In this document: one piece after another, positions 1 to 6,518 of the stretch
How the letters are laid out: each line of letters opens with the position of its first letter
Numbering within the stretch: position 1 is the first letter of the stretch
Source: Paracoccaceae bacterium
GTDB lineage: Bacteria > Pseudomonadota > Alphaproteobacteria > Rhodobacterales > Rhodobacteraceae
Length of the DNA: 7,594 nt
Direction: 5' to 3'
NCBI GenBank assembly: GCA_007131945.1
Contig: SLPP01000065.1
Span: 1 to 7,594 of the forward strand
The notes under the pieces: model-generated
Seen by the model: the letters and a program-made list of their open reading frames with translations, nothing else
Told to the model about the DNA's origin: nothing
Databases searched by the model: none
Made by a program: the position numbers and the translations under genes

Positions 1-1928
1 ACTGGCTGGCGGAGCGTGTCGCCGACGATGCCCGCAACCGCAACAACCGCTTTGCAATTGCAGCCGAGGCCAACCGCGCCCTGCCGGGAACTGGCCCCTT
101 CTGGTTCCGCCCCGCCGCGTTGGACCTGCCCGACCTGCCGGCAAAGGGGCGCGCGCGCGCAGGCCACGGCCTCGATGATCTGCGCGCGGTAGATGCCCGC
201 ACTCGGGGCGCACAGTCGGTCTGGAAGCTGGGCGGGCCGGGGGCGGTCGGCAGCCAGACGCTGACCGGCCTGCCGGTGCTGGCGCGGCTGCGCGCGGCCT
301 TTCCCGGCCGCGTCGCCGTCTGGCCGTTCGAGGACAGCCGCACCGCCCCCGTGGTTCTGGCCGAGGTCTTCCCCTCGCTCCTGCGCGACGAGGTCAGGGC
401 GCTGCAGGCGATGGCCGGTGGCTGGGCCGTCAAGGACGACGTGCAGGTCCGGCTGCTGTCGGCCGCGCTTCACCGTCTTTCGGTCGAGGATGCGCTGGCC
501 CCGCTGTTCGAGTCCCCTGTGGGTGTTTCGGCGATTGACGAGGAAGGCTGGATCCTCGGCGTCGGGGCGGAAGAGGCTTTGCGGATGGCGGCGCGTGCGG
601 TGGACTCCGCCGCGTTGCCGCCGCGGCCGACCGAGGCGGCGGCGCTGCTGACTCCGCCGCGGCTGCGCAACGATTGCTTCGCCATGCCGCAGGGCGTGGA
701 TTGGGTGCCGGTCGAGGCGGCGCTGGCGAAGCTGCGCGGGGCGCTCGTACCGATCGAGGGGACCGAGGTCGTGCCCGTCGGACGGGCCGGCCAGCGGGTG
801 CTGGCCGAGGACGTGATCGCCCGCCGCTCTAACCCCCCGCAGGCAAATTCGGCGGTGGACGGCTACGGTTTCGCCCATGCCGCGCTTGCCGGTTCCGGCC
901 CCTACGCGCTGCCGCTCGTCCCGGGGCGCGCGGCGGCGGGCAGGCCCTTTGCCGCGTCGTTGCCGCAGGGGCAGGCGGTGCGGATCCTGACCGGCGCGAT
1001 CCTGCCCGAAGGCGTCGATACCGTCGTGCTCGAGGAGGACTGCGCCACCGACGGCGCCCGCGTGGCCTTCGACGGGCCGGTCAGGCGGGGGGCCAACACC
1101 CGCCGCGCCGGCGAAGACCTGGCCGAGGGGGCCACGGCACTGCCCGCCGGACGCCGCCTGACCCCGGCGGACCTGGCGCTTCTCTCCGCGCTCGGCATCG
1201 GCCGGGTCGCGGTGCGCCGGCCGCTGCGCGTTGCGGTTCTCTCAACCGGCGACGAGATCGTGGCCGATCCCACGGCCGACGCCGCGCCGCACCAGATCTT
1301 TGATGCCAACCGCCCGATGCTGCTCGAGATCCTGCGCCGATGGGGGCATGTGCCGGTCGATCTGGGCCATGCCCCCGACCGGCGCGGGCGGATACGGGCC
1401 GCGCTCGATCGCGGCGCGGCGCGGGCCGATGTGATCCTGACCTCGGGCGGCGCCTCCGCCGGCGACGAGGACCATGTGGCGCGACTGCTGCGCGAGGAGG
1501 GTGCGCTTTCGAGCTGGCGGATCGCGCTCAAGCCCGGCCGGCCGCTGGCGCTCGCGCTCTGGCAGGGGCGCGGCGCGGTATCGGTTCCGGTCATCGGTCT
1601 GCCAGGCAACCCGGTCGCGGCACTCGTCTGCACGCTGATCTTCGCCCTCCCGGCGCTTTCGCTGATGTCCGGCGCCGGCTGGACCGAGCCGCAGGCATTC
1701 ACCGTGCCGGCGGCGTTCTCCAAGCGCAAGAAACCGGGCCGGCGGGAATACCTGCGTGCGCGGCTCGACGCCGCGGGCGCGGCCGAGGTCTTCGCCTCGG
1801 AGGGATCGGGGCGGATCAGCGGGCTTTCCTGGGCCGAGGGGCTAGTCGAACTGCCCGACGGGGCGGCCGAGATCATTCCCGGCACGCCGGTGCGCTACAT
1901 GCCCTATGCGAGTTTCGGGCTGGAATGA
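1..1928 (+). CDS. moeA: MoeA-type molybdopterin molybdotransferase with an extra N-terminal domain (5'-partial)
   Basis: MoeA inserts molybdate into adenylylated molybdopterin in the cytoplasm, completing the molybdenum cofactor needed by enzymes such as the formate dehydrogenase encoded opposite. The frame is open from the left edge (first full codon at base 3) to a TGA at 1926-1928, about 641 visible residues, so the true start is upstream. The TTG at 120 has coherent protein on both sides and is not the start. The MoeA part begins near base 690. It shows the VDGYG loop (855-869), a TGAILPEG stretch near 990-1013, STGDEI near 1240-1260, TSGGASAGDEDH (1440-1475) and GLPGNPV (1596-1616), in the order of E. 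coli MoeA and ending normally. Ahead of it lie at least 220 residues absent from E. coli MoeA, with the segments AEVFPSLL, KDDVQVRLLSAAL and EEGWILG. These faintly recall DUF429-type RNase H-fold proteins; that assignment is tentative. The MoeA call itself is firm. Confidence 0.9.
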   Translation, partial: WLAERVADDARNRNNRFAIAAEANRALPGTGPFWFRPAALDLPDLPAKGRARAGHGLDDLRAVDARTRGAQSVWKLGGPGAVGSQTLTGLPVLARLRAAFPGRVAVWPFEDSRTAPVVLAEVFPSLLRDEVRALQAMAGGWAVKDDVQVRLLSAALHRLSVEDALAPLFESPVGVSAIDEEGWILGVGAEEALRMAARAVDSAALPPRPTEAAALLTPPRLRNDCFAMPQGVDWVPVEAALAKLRGALVPIEGTEVVPVGRAGQRVLAEDVIARRSNPPQANSAVDGYGFAHAALAGSGPYALPLVPGRAAAGRPFAASLPQGQAVRILTGAILPEGVDTVVLEEDCATDGARVAFDGPVRRGANTRRAGEDLAEGATALPAGRRLTPADLALLSALGIGRVAVRRPLRVAVLSTGDEIVADPTADAAPHQIFDANRPMLLEILRRWGHVPVDLGHAPDRRGRIRAALDRGAARADVILTSGGASAGDEDHVARLLREEGALSSWRIALKPGRPLALALWQGRGAVSVPVIGLPGNPVAALVCTLIFALPALSLMSGAGWTEPQAFTVPAAFSKRKKPGRREYLRARLDAAGAAEVFASEGSGRISGLSWAEGLVELPDGAAEIIPGTPVRYMPYASFGLE

Positions 1929-1937
1929 CCCGCCGCG

Positions 1938-2174
1938 CTACTTGCGCCGGATCAGGTAGGCCGTCGCCTCCTCGACCGGTTCCGCGCCGAGAAATCCGTG
2001 CCCGGCCTCGGCGCAGAAATGCGGCACATCGACCACGGCGGCGGGATCGGTCGCGAGCACACGCAGCACCTCGCCGGAAGCCATGGCCTGCAGCCGCTTT
2101 CGCGTCTTGAGCACGGGAAGCGGGCACAGAAGCCCGCGGGCGTCGAGTTCGTGGTCCCAGCCGGGTGTCGTCAT
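1938..2174 (-). CDS. tusA: TusA/SirA-family sulfur carrier protein
   Basis: A 78-residue cytoplasmic protein with the family signature: an LDARGLLCPLPVL segment with the CPxP motif at residues 17-20. Cys17 is the expected persulfide-carrying residue. The length matches the family norm of about 75-85 residues. TusA proteins accept sulfur from a cysteine desulfurase and pass it to partners. In E. coli, TusA is known to influence both tRNA thiolation and molybdenum cofactor supply. Its position as last gene of a formate dehydrogenase gene train makes a role in sulfur supply for the cofactor an attractive inference, but a general sulfur relay role cannot be excluded. The ATG is at 2172-2174, 41 bp after the cytochrome gene stop, with no clear Shine-Dalgarno sequence. 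The stop lies 9 bp from the end of the convergent moeA. Family call is firm; the exact paralogue (TusA versus YeeD-like) is not. Confidence 0.9.
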   Translation of the reverse strand: MTTPGWDHELDARGLLCPLPVLKTRKRLQAMASGEVLRVLATDPAAVVDVPHFCAEAGHGFLGAEPVEEATAYLIRRK

Positions 2175-2215
2175 GGCGCTGATCTAGGCGGTCCCACGCG
2201 GCGCGTCCAGACGGC

Positions 2216-3463
2216 TCAATGCGCCACGCGACCGAGGAACTCAACGAGCGCGGCGCGATCCTCTGGGTCTGGCAGGCGTTGCTCCGGCATGCGCGAGCCG
2301 GGCGTGTAGGCCTCGGGGCCGTGCTGGAAAAGCTCGGCCACAGTCTCGGGTGTCCAGACGATGTCGAGTTCGCGCAGCGCGTCGGAATAGTCGTAGCCCT
2401 CGGCCGTTCCGATCCGCCGACCGAATATGCCGTGCAGCGTCGGGCCCGCCCGACCGCGGTCATCGGGATCGAGCGAATGGCAGACCGCGCAGGACCGCCA
2501 GACCTCGGCGCCGCGGCTGCCATCGTCGAAAGCCTCGATCCGCGGCGCGTCCCCAGCGCCCTGCCGCGCGCCGTCGGCCAGCGAGAAGCGACGGATCGTG
2601 CTGTCGCCGCCGCCAGTGAAGAGCGCGCCATCGCCCAGAGCCAGCGCCCATACCGGGCCCTGGCCCGGCTCTACCGAGAAGCGGATGTCGAGCTTCGCGG
2701 CCTCCAGTAGCCATACCGTGCCGTCGACCGCGGCGGCAGCGACTAGCCCGGCATCGGCTGCGACCGCGACCAGCGGACGGTCGGTGAGGAAGCGCTCGGG
2801 CAGCAAGTCGCCCTCGGCCGAGAAGAGCCGGAGCGCGCCCTCGGCGAAGACGACGGCGATGCGACCCTCGGTCACGGCGAGCCCGTTCGGCAGGTCGGGC
2901 AGGTCGGTGCGCGCGGCGAGGGCATGGTCCGGCCCCCAGACTGCGAGGCGCAGGTCCGACCCGACGCTCGCGAGTCGCCCGTCGGCCAGATGCGCAAGGC
3001 CCATGACCCGGTCGCCATGTGCCTGCCAGCGCTGGTTGGCGAACGCATCGAGCGCAAGTACCATGACCGTGCCATCCCAGAAGCCGGCGGCGAGCGTGCC
3101 GCCGTTCGGCGCCACTGAGAGCGCGGCGACCGGTGCGCTGCCATGCGGCGTGGCGAAGACAGGGCGCAGGCCGCCGGTCTCCCACAGCGCGACGCGACCG
3201 TCCTGTCCGCCGGTTGCAACCATGCCGCCGGGCAGATGCGCGACGGCAGTGACATTGCCGTCATGGAAGCGCAGAACGTGCTCGGCGCCGCCGGTCGTGG
3301 CGTCCCACAGGATCGCGCGCGTGTCGAAGGATCCCGAAAGGACGCGCGCGCCGGACACGTCGAGCGCGCCGACCGGGCCGCCATGGCCGATCAGGTCCTG
3401 CGCCGCGGCGGGAGCGGCGAGGATCAGGGCCAGCGCGGCGGCGACAAGCCGTCTGCAGGTCAC
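2216..3463 (-). CDS. Secreted WD40 beta-propeller fused to a class I cytochrome c
   Basis: A 415-residue protein predicted to be exported to the periplasm. Residues 1-22 form a Sec-type signal peptide (basic CRR, a hydrophobic Ala/Leu core, cleavage after AAAQ or nearby). Residues about 24-310 contain seven degenerate WD40 blades, recognisable from GH..PV / SGS.D..A.LWD-type repeats, enough for a closed propeller. Residues about 314-415 are a class I cytochrome c: CAVCH haem motif at 325-329 (DNA 2477-2491), a GPTLHGIFGR segment like that of mitochondrial-type cytochromes c, and Met392 in GSRMPEQ as probable distal ligand. The start is a GTG at 3461-3463, just 4 bp past the stop of the upstream 51-residue gene and without a clear Shine-Dalgarno sequence, suggesting coupled translation. 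The cytochrome would carry electrons; the propeller is probably a docking surface. Partner and pathway are unknown; formate oxidation is inferred only from neighbourhood. Confidence 0.88.
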   Translation of the reverse strand: MTCRRLVAAALALILAAPAAAQDLIGHGGPVGALDVSGARVLSGSFDTRAILWDATTGGAEHVLRFHDGNVTAVAHLPGGMVATGGQDGRVALWETGGLRPVFATPHGSAPVAALSVAPNGGTLAAGFWDGTVMVLALDAFANQRWQAHGDRVMGLAHLADGRLASVGSDLRLAVWGPDHALAARTDLPDLPNGLAVTEGRIAVVFAEGALRLFSAEGDLLPERFLTDRPLVAVAADAGLVAAAAVDGTVWLLEAAKLDIRFSVEPGQGPVWALALGDGALFTGGGDSTIRRFSLADGARQGAGDAPRIEAFDDGSRGAEVWRSCAVCHSLDPDDRGRAGPTLHGIFGRRIGTAEGYDYSDALRELDIVWTPETVAELFQHGPEAYTPGSRMPEQRLPDPEDRAALVEFLGRVAH

Positions 3464-3467
3464 GCGC

Positions 3468-3623
3468 TCAGAACTGGATCAGGTTGCGACCGGGGTCGGA
3501 AACGCGGGCGCCCTCGGTCGTGAACGCCGAATGCGATGGCTGCTGGAAGCCGTCATCGAGCACGATCGCGGCGCCATAGGCGAGCGCGATCCCGATTACG
3601 ACGGCGGCGAGGAAGGCTTTCAT
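3468..3623 (-). CDS. Small membrane or exported protein, 51 residues, function unknown
   Basis: A short open frame of 51 residues starting MKAFLAAVVIGIALAYGAA and ending in GRNLIQF. The N-terminal 22 residues are one hydrophobic segment, either a membrane anchor or an uncleaved/cleaved signal. The remaining 29 are polar (DDGFQQPSHSAF...) and would face the periplasm if the N-terminus stays in the cytoplasm. It was found by reading the 156-bp gap between mrp and the cytochrome gene. Three things support it as real: its ATG overlaps the mrp stop as ATGA (3620-3623), a full GGAGGT Shine-Dalgarno sequence sits 8 bases upstream, and its TGA stop ends 4 bp before the next gene's GTG, leaving the gap completely filled. 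There is no Cys, no lipobox and no recognisable domain. No function is assigned. It may be an accessory to the co-translated cytochrome, which is inference from coupling. Confidence 0.78.
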   Translation of the reverse strand: MKAFLAAVVIGIALAYGAAIVLDDGFQQPSHSAFTTEGARVSDPGRNLIQF

Positions 3624-4750
3624 GGGCGGTGACCTCCGTGGACAGGGGTAGGGGAAACCGGTTGAGTCGCGGTCGTGCGCGCGAGTTCGGCGCGCAGCGA
3701 CCGGGCGAGTTCGAGATAGAGGCGGCCGAGCGCGCCGTCGGGGTCGCGCGCGACGATCGGCTGGCCGGCATCCGAGGCCGCGCGCAGCTCCATCGTCAGC
3801 GGCACCGCGCCAAGGAAGGGCGCGCCCAATCGCTCGGCCTCGGCCCGGGCGCCGCCTCGGCCGAAGATCGCGTGCTCGGCACCACAGGTCGGGCAGAGGA
3901 AATGCGCCATGTTCTCGACAATGCCGAGGATCGGCACGTCGACCTTGCGGAACATGGTGATGCCGCGCCGCGCGTCGATCAGCGAGAGATCCTGCGGCGT
4001 CGAGACGATGACGGCGCCCGAGAGCCGTGTGCCCTGGGCGATGGCGAGCTGCGCGTCGCCGGTGCCGGGCGGCATGTCGACGAGGAGGATGTCGAGCGCA
4101 CCCCAGTCGACTTCGGCCAGCATCTGGGTGATCGCCGACATGACCATCGGTCCGCGCCAGACCATCGCGGTCTCGGCATCGACGAGCACGCCCATCGACA
4201 TCGCCTTGAGCCCGAAGGCGTCCATCGGCATGAGCTTGCGCCCCGGCCCGACGCGCGGCTTGCCGTGAAGGCCGAGTAGGGTGGGCAGCGACGGGCCGTA
4301 GATGTCGGCGTCAAGCAGCCCGACACGGAGGCCGAGCAAGCGCAACCCCAGCGCCAGGTTGACCGCCGTCGTCGACTTGCCGACGCCGCCCTTGCCCGAG
4401 GCCACGGCGACGACATGCGCGACGCCCGGCAGAATCTCGGGTCGACGCGTTGGCGCGGGGGCGGCCAGCTTCGGTGGCGGGGCGGGCGCGGCGGCCTCGG
4501 CGGTCAGCACGACGAGCGCCTGGTCGATGCCGGGAAGCGCGCGCAGAACCGCCTCGGCCTGAGCGCGCAGGGGGGCGAAGGCCTCTGCTTCGTCGGGGGT
4601 GACGCGGATTGCGGCGTTGATCCGGCCGCCCTGCACCGCGACCCCGCCAAGCCGGTCCGAGGCGCCGAGCGTACCGCCGCCCGGCAGCGCCAGCGACGCG
4701 AGCGCCTGTCGGGCGTGCTCGGCAGGGGAAGGGGGCGAGGTGCGGGTCAT
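3620..4750 (-). CDS. apbC: Mrp/ApbC-family P-loop ATPase, Fe-S cluster carrier
   Basis: A 376-residue cytoplasmic protein of the Mrp/ApbC/Nbp35 family, which binds and delivers [4Fe-4S] clusters to apoproteins. Residues about 8-85 match the short N-terminal MIP18/DUF59-like domain (LALPGGGTLGASDRL...). A Pro/Ala-rich linker follows at about 86-106. The NTPase domain then carries the deviant Walker A SGKGGVGKST at 118-127, the LLDADIYGPS segment, DMPPGTGD at 225-232 and the cluster-binding CPTC at 286-289. Length and domain order are normal for the family. The ATG at 4748-4750 has an in-frame stop shortly upstream (4772-4774) and gives a normal N-terminus, although no Shine-Dalgarno sequence is visible. 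It follows the formate dehydrogenase gamma gene by 136 bp, and its stop overlaps the next start by ATGA. Delivery of clusters to the adjacent Fe-S rich formate dehydrogenase is plausible, but family members also serve as general housekeeping carriers. Confidence 0.95.
   Translation of the reverse strand: MTRTSPPSPAEHARQALASLALPGGGTLGASDRLGGVAVQGGRINAAIRVTPDEAEAFAPLRAQAEAVLRALPGIDQALVVLTAEAAAPAPPPKLAAPAPTRRPEILPGVAHVVAVASGKGGVGKSTTAVNLALGLRLLGLRVGLLDADIYGPSLPTLLGLHGKPRVGPGRKLMPMDAFGLKAMSMGVLVDAETAMVWRGPMVMSAITQMLAEVDWGALDILLVDMPPGTGDAQLAIAQGTRLSGAVIVSTPQDLSLIDARRGITMFRKVDVPILGIVENMAHFLCPTCGAEHAIFGRGGARAEAERLGAPFLGAVPLTMELRAASDAGQPIVARDPDGALGRLYLELARSLRAELARTTATQPVSPTPVHGGHRP
3632..3637 (-). 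promoter_or_regulatory. Strong Shine-Dalgarno sequence for the 51-residue gene
   Basis: On the minus strand the sequence GGAGGT lies 8 bases ahead of the ATG at 3621-3623, inside the last codons of mrp. It is a full match to the core ribosome binding consensus. It decides the start of the small gene and implies that it is translated well in its own right, unlike the downstream cytochrome gene, which has no such site. Confidence 0.75.
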
Positions 4751-4804
4751 CGGGTTCGGTCGGCCGGCGCGTCAGGCTTTCGCAGGCGGGGTTGCGGGAT
4801 GAAA

Positions 4805-4830
4805 CCGCCCGACACCGGGGTGCCGGGCGG
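4805..4830 (-). terminator. GC-rich stem-loop, possible terminator or 3' processing hairpin after the fdh genes
   Basis: On the minus strand CCGCCCG-G-CACC is followed by CC and then GGTG-T-CGGGCGG. In minus-strand RNA the stem is unbroken, 12 pairs with one G-U wobble (4823 with 4812), whereas in plus-strand RNA the same position is an A-C mismatch. The two-base loop means the innermost pair probably opens. The bases after the stem are TTTCATCC, a weak U-tract, so it may be a partial terminator or an mRNA-stabilising end rather than a full stop. Confidence 0.45.
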
Positions 4831-4842
4831 GAAGCTCTCTGT

Positions 4843-4875
4843 CCGGTCGTGGTCCGCCGTGCGCAGAACGACCGG
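4843..4875 (-). repeat. Perfect 8-bp inverted repeat with a 17-nt loop after the gamma subunit stop
   Basis: CCGGTCGT at 4843-4850 is matched by ACGACCGG at 4868-4875, with a 17-base spacer. In the minus-strand transcript this hairpin would begin 11 bases after the gamma subunit stop codon and precede the stronger hairpin at 4805-4830. In such GC-rich sequence an 8-bp repeat could arise by chance, so its role is uncertain. Confidence 0.35.
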
Positions 4876-4886
4876 CGGGCGGCGGC

Positions 4887-5882
4887 TCACTCCGCCGGGG
4901 TGGCGCTGGCACCGCGACCCTCGGCCGGGGCGCTGCGGCCCTTGACCTCCTCGACCCAGAGCGAGTGATGCTCCTTGGCCCAGTTCTCGTCGACCTCGCC
5001 CGAACCCATCGCGTCGAAGGCGCCTTCCATGCCGATCGAGCCGATGTAGATATGCGCGAGGATCAGCGCCGACATCACCGCCGCGACCACGGCGTGGATG
5101 ACCTGATAGAACTGCCAGTCCGCTGCGGTACCGACCTCGCCGGGGAAAAGAAGCATGATGCCGGTCCAGGACATCAGCGCGCCGCCGATGATCACCGACC
5201 AGAAGATCAGCTTCTGCCCGGCATTGAACTTCCGCGCCGGCGGGTGAACGCCCTTGCTGAAGAGCCCGCCGCCCTGCCGGATCCATTCCCAGTCCACCCG
5301 GCCGGGAATGTTGTGCACGACCCAGAGCACGAAGACCAGCACCAGCGCCGCCATGAACGGCCAGGCGAGGTAGTTGTGCGCGACCTTGCCCCACGCGGTG
5401 AGCGTACCGAAGGCGCCCTCGCCGACGATCGGCAGAAGCACCGACCGGCCCAGGATGAGGTTGAGCCCGGTCAACGCCAGAACGATGAAGGTCGAGGCGA
5501 GGAGCCAGTGGGCGAAGCGCTCGATCGCGTTGAAGCGCAGTATCTTGCGCCCCGAGAAGCCTGAATCGATCCGGATCCGCCCGCGCATCAGGTAGAAGAG
5601 CGCCAACAGCAGCACCGTCCCGACCACGGCGATAATCGAGAGCCACTGCAGCGTGCCGGAATGCAGCACTGCCCAGTCGCGCCCGCCGGGGTCGATCAGC
5701 ACCGAGGCGCTGGCATCCGGAATGGTGATGCGGCCGGTGACGGTCTGGCCCGATTGCAGGGCGCGCATCAGCGCCTCTTCCTGCACCGAACTGGCGGTCG
5801 GATTGACCTGCGCCAGGGCCACGGGCGCGAAGGCCGCAGCCCCGGCCAGGCCCAGCGCCAGGCGGGATATCAGGTTCTTCAT
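4887..5882 (-). CDS. fdh3C: Formate dehydrogenase gamma subunit, cytochrome b, long alphaproteobacterial form
   Basis: A 331-residue inner-membrane dihaem cytochrome b that takes electrons from the Fe-S beta subunit and reduces quinone. Residues 1-24 look like a signal peptide (AFAPVALA|Q), followed by about 50 periplasmic residues and a first membrane helix at 79-98. This N-terminal part is absent from the roughly 211-217-residue E. coli FdoI/FdnI. The core then matches FdnI: helices near 124-145, 170-190, 225-246 and 262-282, with His125, His169, His263 and His277 aligning with FdnI haem ligands His18, His57, His155 and His169, plus shared HNIP and FNAGQK-type loops. The C-terminus has the WAKEHH motif and an Ala-rich tail. 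The ATG is preceded by GGGAGG 8 bases upstream, and the gene follows the beta subunit by 24 bp. The subunit call is firm; the symbol is by analogy with the fdh3 type. Confidence 0.93.
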   Translation of the reverse strand: MKNLISRLALGLAGAAAFAPVALAQVNPTASSVQEEALMRALQSGQTVTGRITIPDASASVLIDPGGRDWAVLHSGTLQWLSIIAVVGTVLLLALFYLMRGRIRIDSGFSGRKILRFNAIERFAHWLLASTFIVLALTGLNLILGRSVLLPIVGEGAFGTLTAWGKVAHNYLAWPFMAALVLVFVLWVVHNIPGRVDWEWIRQGGGLFSKGVHPPARKFNAGQKLIFWSVIIGGALMSWTGIMLLFPGEVGTAADWQFYQVIHAVVAAVMSALILAHIYIGSIGMEGAFDAMGSGEVDENWAKEHHSLWVEEVKGRSAPAEGRGASATPAE

Positions 5883-5890
5883 TGTAGCTC

Positions 5891-5896
5891 CCTCCC
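5891..5896 (-). promoter_or_regulatory. Shine-Dalgarno sequence of the gamma subunit gene
   Basis: Minus-strand GGGAGG lies 8 bases before the ATG at 5880-5882, within the 24-bp space after the beta subunit stop. It fixes the start that yields the signal-peptide-bearing N-terminus. Confidence 0.65.
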
Positions 5897-5906
5897 TTGA
5901 CCGCGC

Positions 5907-6503
5907 TCAGACGGCGATCGTGTCGCCATAGGCCGTGCGCCAACCCCAGGCGCCTGAACCGTAGCCGCGGGTGACCACCCGCTCGCGGTAGATCTCGGCG
6001 ATGATGTCGCCGTCGCCGGCCAAGAGCGCCTTGGTCGAGCACATCTCGGCGCAGAGCGGGAGTTTCCCCTCTGCCAGCCGGTTGGCGCCGTATTTCTGGT
6101 ACTCCGCCGCGCTGAGATCCGGTTCCGGCCCGCCCGAGCAATAGGTGCACTTGTCCATCTTGCCTCGGGTGCCGAAATTTGCCGTCTGCGGGAACTGCGG
6201 TGCGCCGAAGGGGCAGGCATACGAGCAGTAGCCGCAGCCGATGCAGGTGTCCTTGTTGTGCAGCACCACCGCGTCGTCGGTCGTGTAGAAGCAGTTGACC
6301 GGGCAGACCGTGGCGCAGGGCGCGTCGGTGCAGTGCATGCAGGCCATCGACACCGAGCGCTCGCCGGGAAGGCCGTCATTGATGGTGACGACCCGCCGGC
6401 GGTTGATGCCCCAGGGGACCTCGTGCTCGTTCTTGCAGGCCGTCACGCAGGCCTGGCATTCGATGCAGCGGTCGGCATCGCAGAGGAACTTCATCCGTGC
6501 CAT
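5907..6503 (-). CDS. fdh3B: Formate dehydrogenase beta subunit, four [4Fe-4S] clusters, FDH3 type
   Basis: A 198-residue ferredoxin-like electron-transfer subunit linking the catalytic subunit to cytochrome b. Four cysteine groups are visible: Cys13/16/19/23, Cys55/58/63/67 (with an extra Cys71), Cys87/90/93/97, and Cys119/122/151/155, the 16 ligands needed for four [4Fe-4S] clusters. Motifs such as CIECQACVTACKNE and CIGCGYCSYACPFG are typical. At 198 residues it is about 100 shorter than E. coli FdoH/FdnH and has no C-terminal membrane helix, so it must be held in the complex by its partners. It has no signal peptide of its own and would be co-exported with the catalytic subunit if the complex is periplasmic. 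The ATG at 6501-6503 has a strong GGGGAGG site that overlaps the catalytic subunit stop region, 15 bp away. The size fits the FDH3-type beta family. Confidence 0.95.
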   Translation of the reverse strand: MARMKFLCDADRCIECQACVTACKNEHEVPWGINRRRVVTINDGLPGERSVSMACMHCTDAPCATVCPVNCFYTTDDAVVLHNKDTCIGCGYCSYACPFGAPQFPQTANFGTRGKMDKCTYCSGGPEPDLSAAEYQKYGANRLAEGKLPLCAEMCSTKALLAGDGDIIAEIYRERVVTRGYGSGAWGWRTAYGDTIAV

Positions 6504-6511
6504 TGCTTACT

Positions 6512-6518
6512 CCTCCCC
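6512..6518 (-). promoter_or_regulatory. Shine-Dalgarno sequence of the beta subunit gene
   Basis: Minus-strand GGGGAGG lies 8 bases before the beta subunit ATG and directly follows the TAA stop of the catalytic subunit gene, so the two genes are tightly arranged on one message. Confidence 0.65.

Larger units (their letters stand above)
4751..4886. other. 136-bp gap between the fdh genes and mrp, holding two stem-loops
   Basis: This is the only sizeable non-coding stretch in the window. It contains two inverted repeats just downstream of the gamma subunit stop, described separately. Between the second hairpin and the mrp start (4751-4804) I see no convincing -35/-10 pair and no ribosome binding site, so whether mrp has its own promoter cannot be read from the sequence. 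Confidence 0.6.

Noticed and set aside
120..122. TTG as start codon of the moeA-containing gene
   Set aside because: The same frame is open and protein-like (for example NRFAIAAEANRALPG) all the way to the left edge, so the gene is cut by the window and starts upstream.
902..1885. Long open frame of 327 codons on the minus strand opposite moeA
   Set aside because: It is antisense to well-conserved MoeA motifs and its product is low-complexity Ser/Arg/Ala-rich, as expected for a shadow frame in GC-rich DNA.
2427..3632. Open frame of 401 codons on the plus strand opposite the cytochrome and small-protein genes
   Set aside because: It is antisense to the signal peptide, WD40 and CAVCH haem features; the Ser/Ala/Arg-rich product looks like a shadow frame.
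4751..4804. Separate promoter for mrp
   Set aside because: No convincing -35/-10 elements could be read in this stretch; read-through from fdh is equally possible.
4747..6150. Open frame of 467 codons on the minus strand across the fdh gamma and beta genes
   Set aside because: It lies in another frame over two genes with clear haem-ligand and cluster motifs, and its Arg/Gly/Ala-rich product has no recognisable domain.
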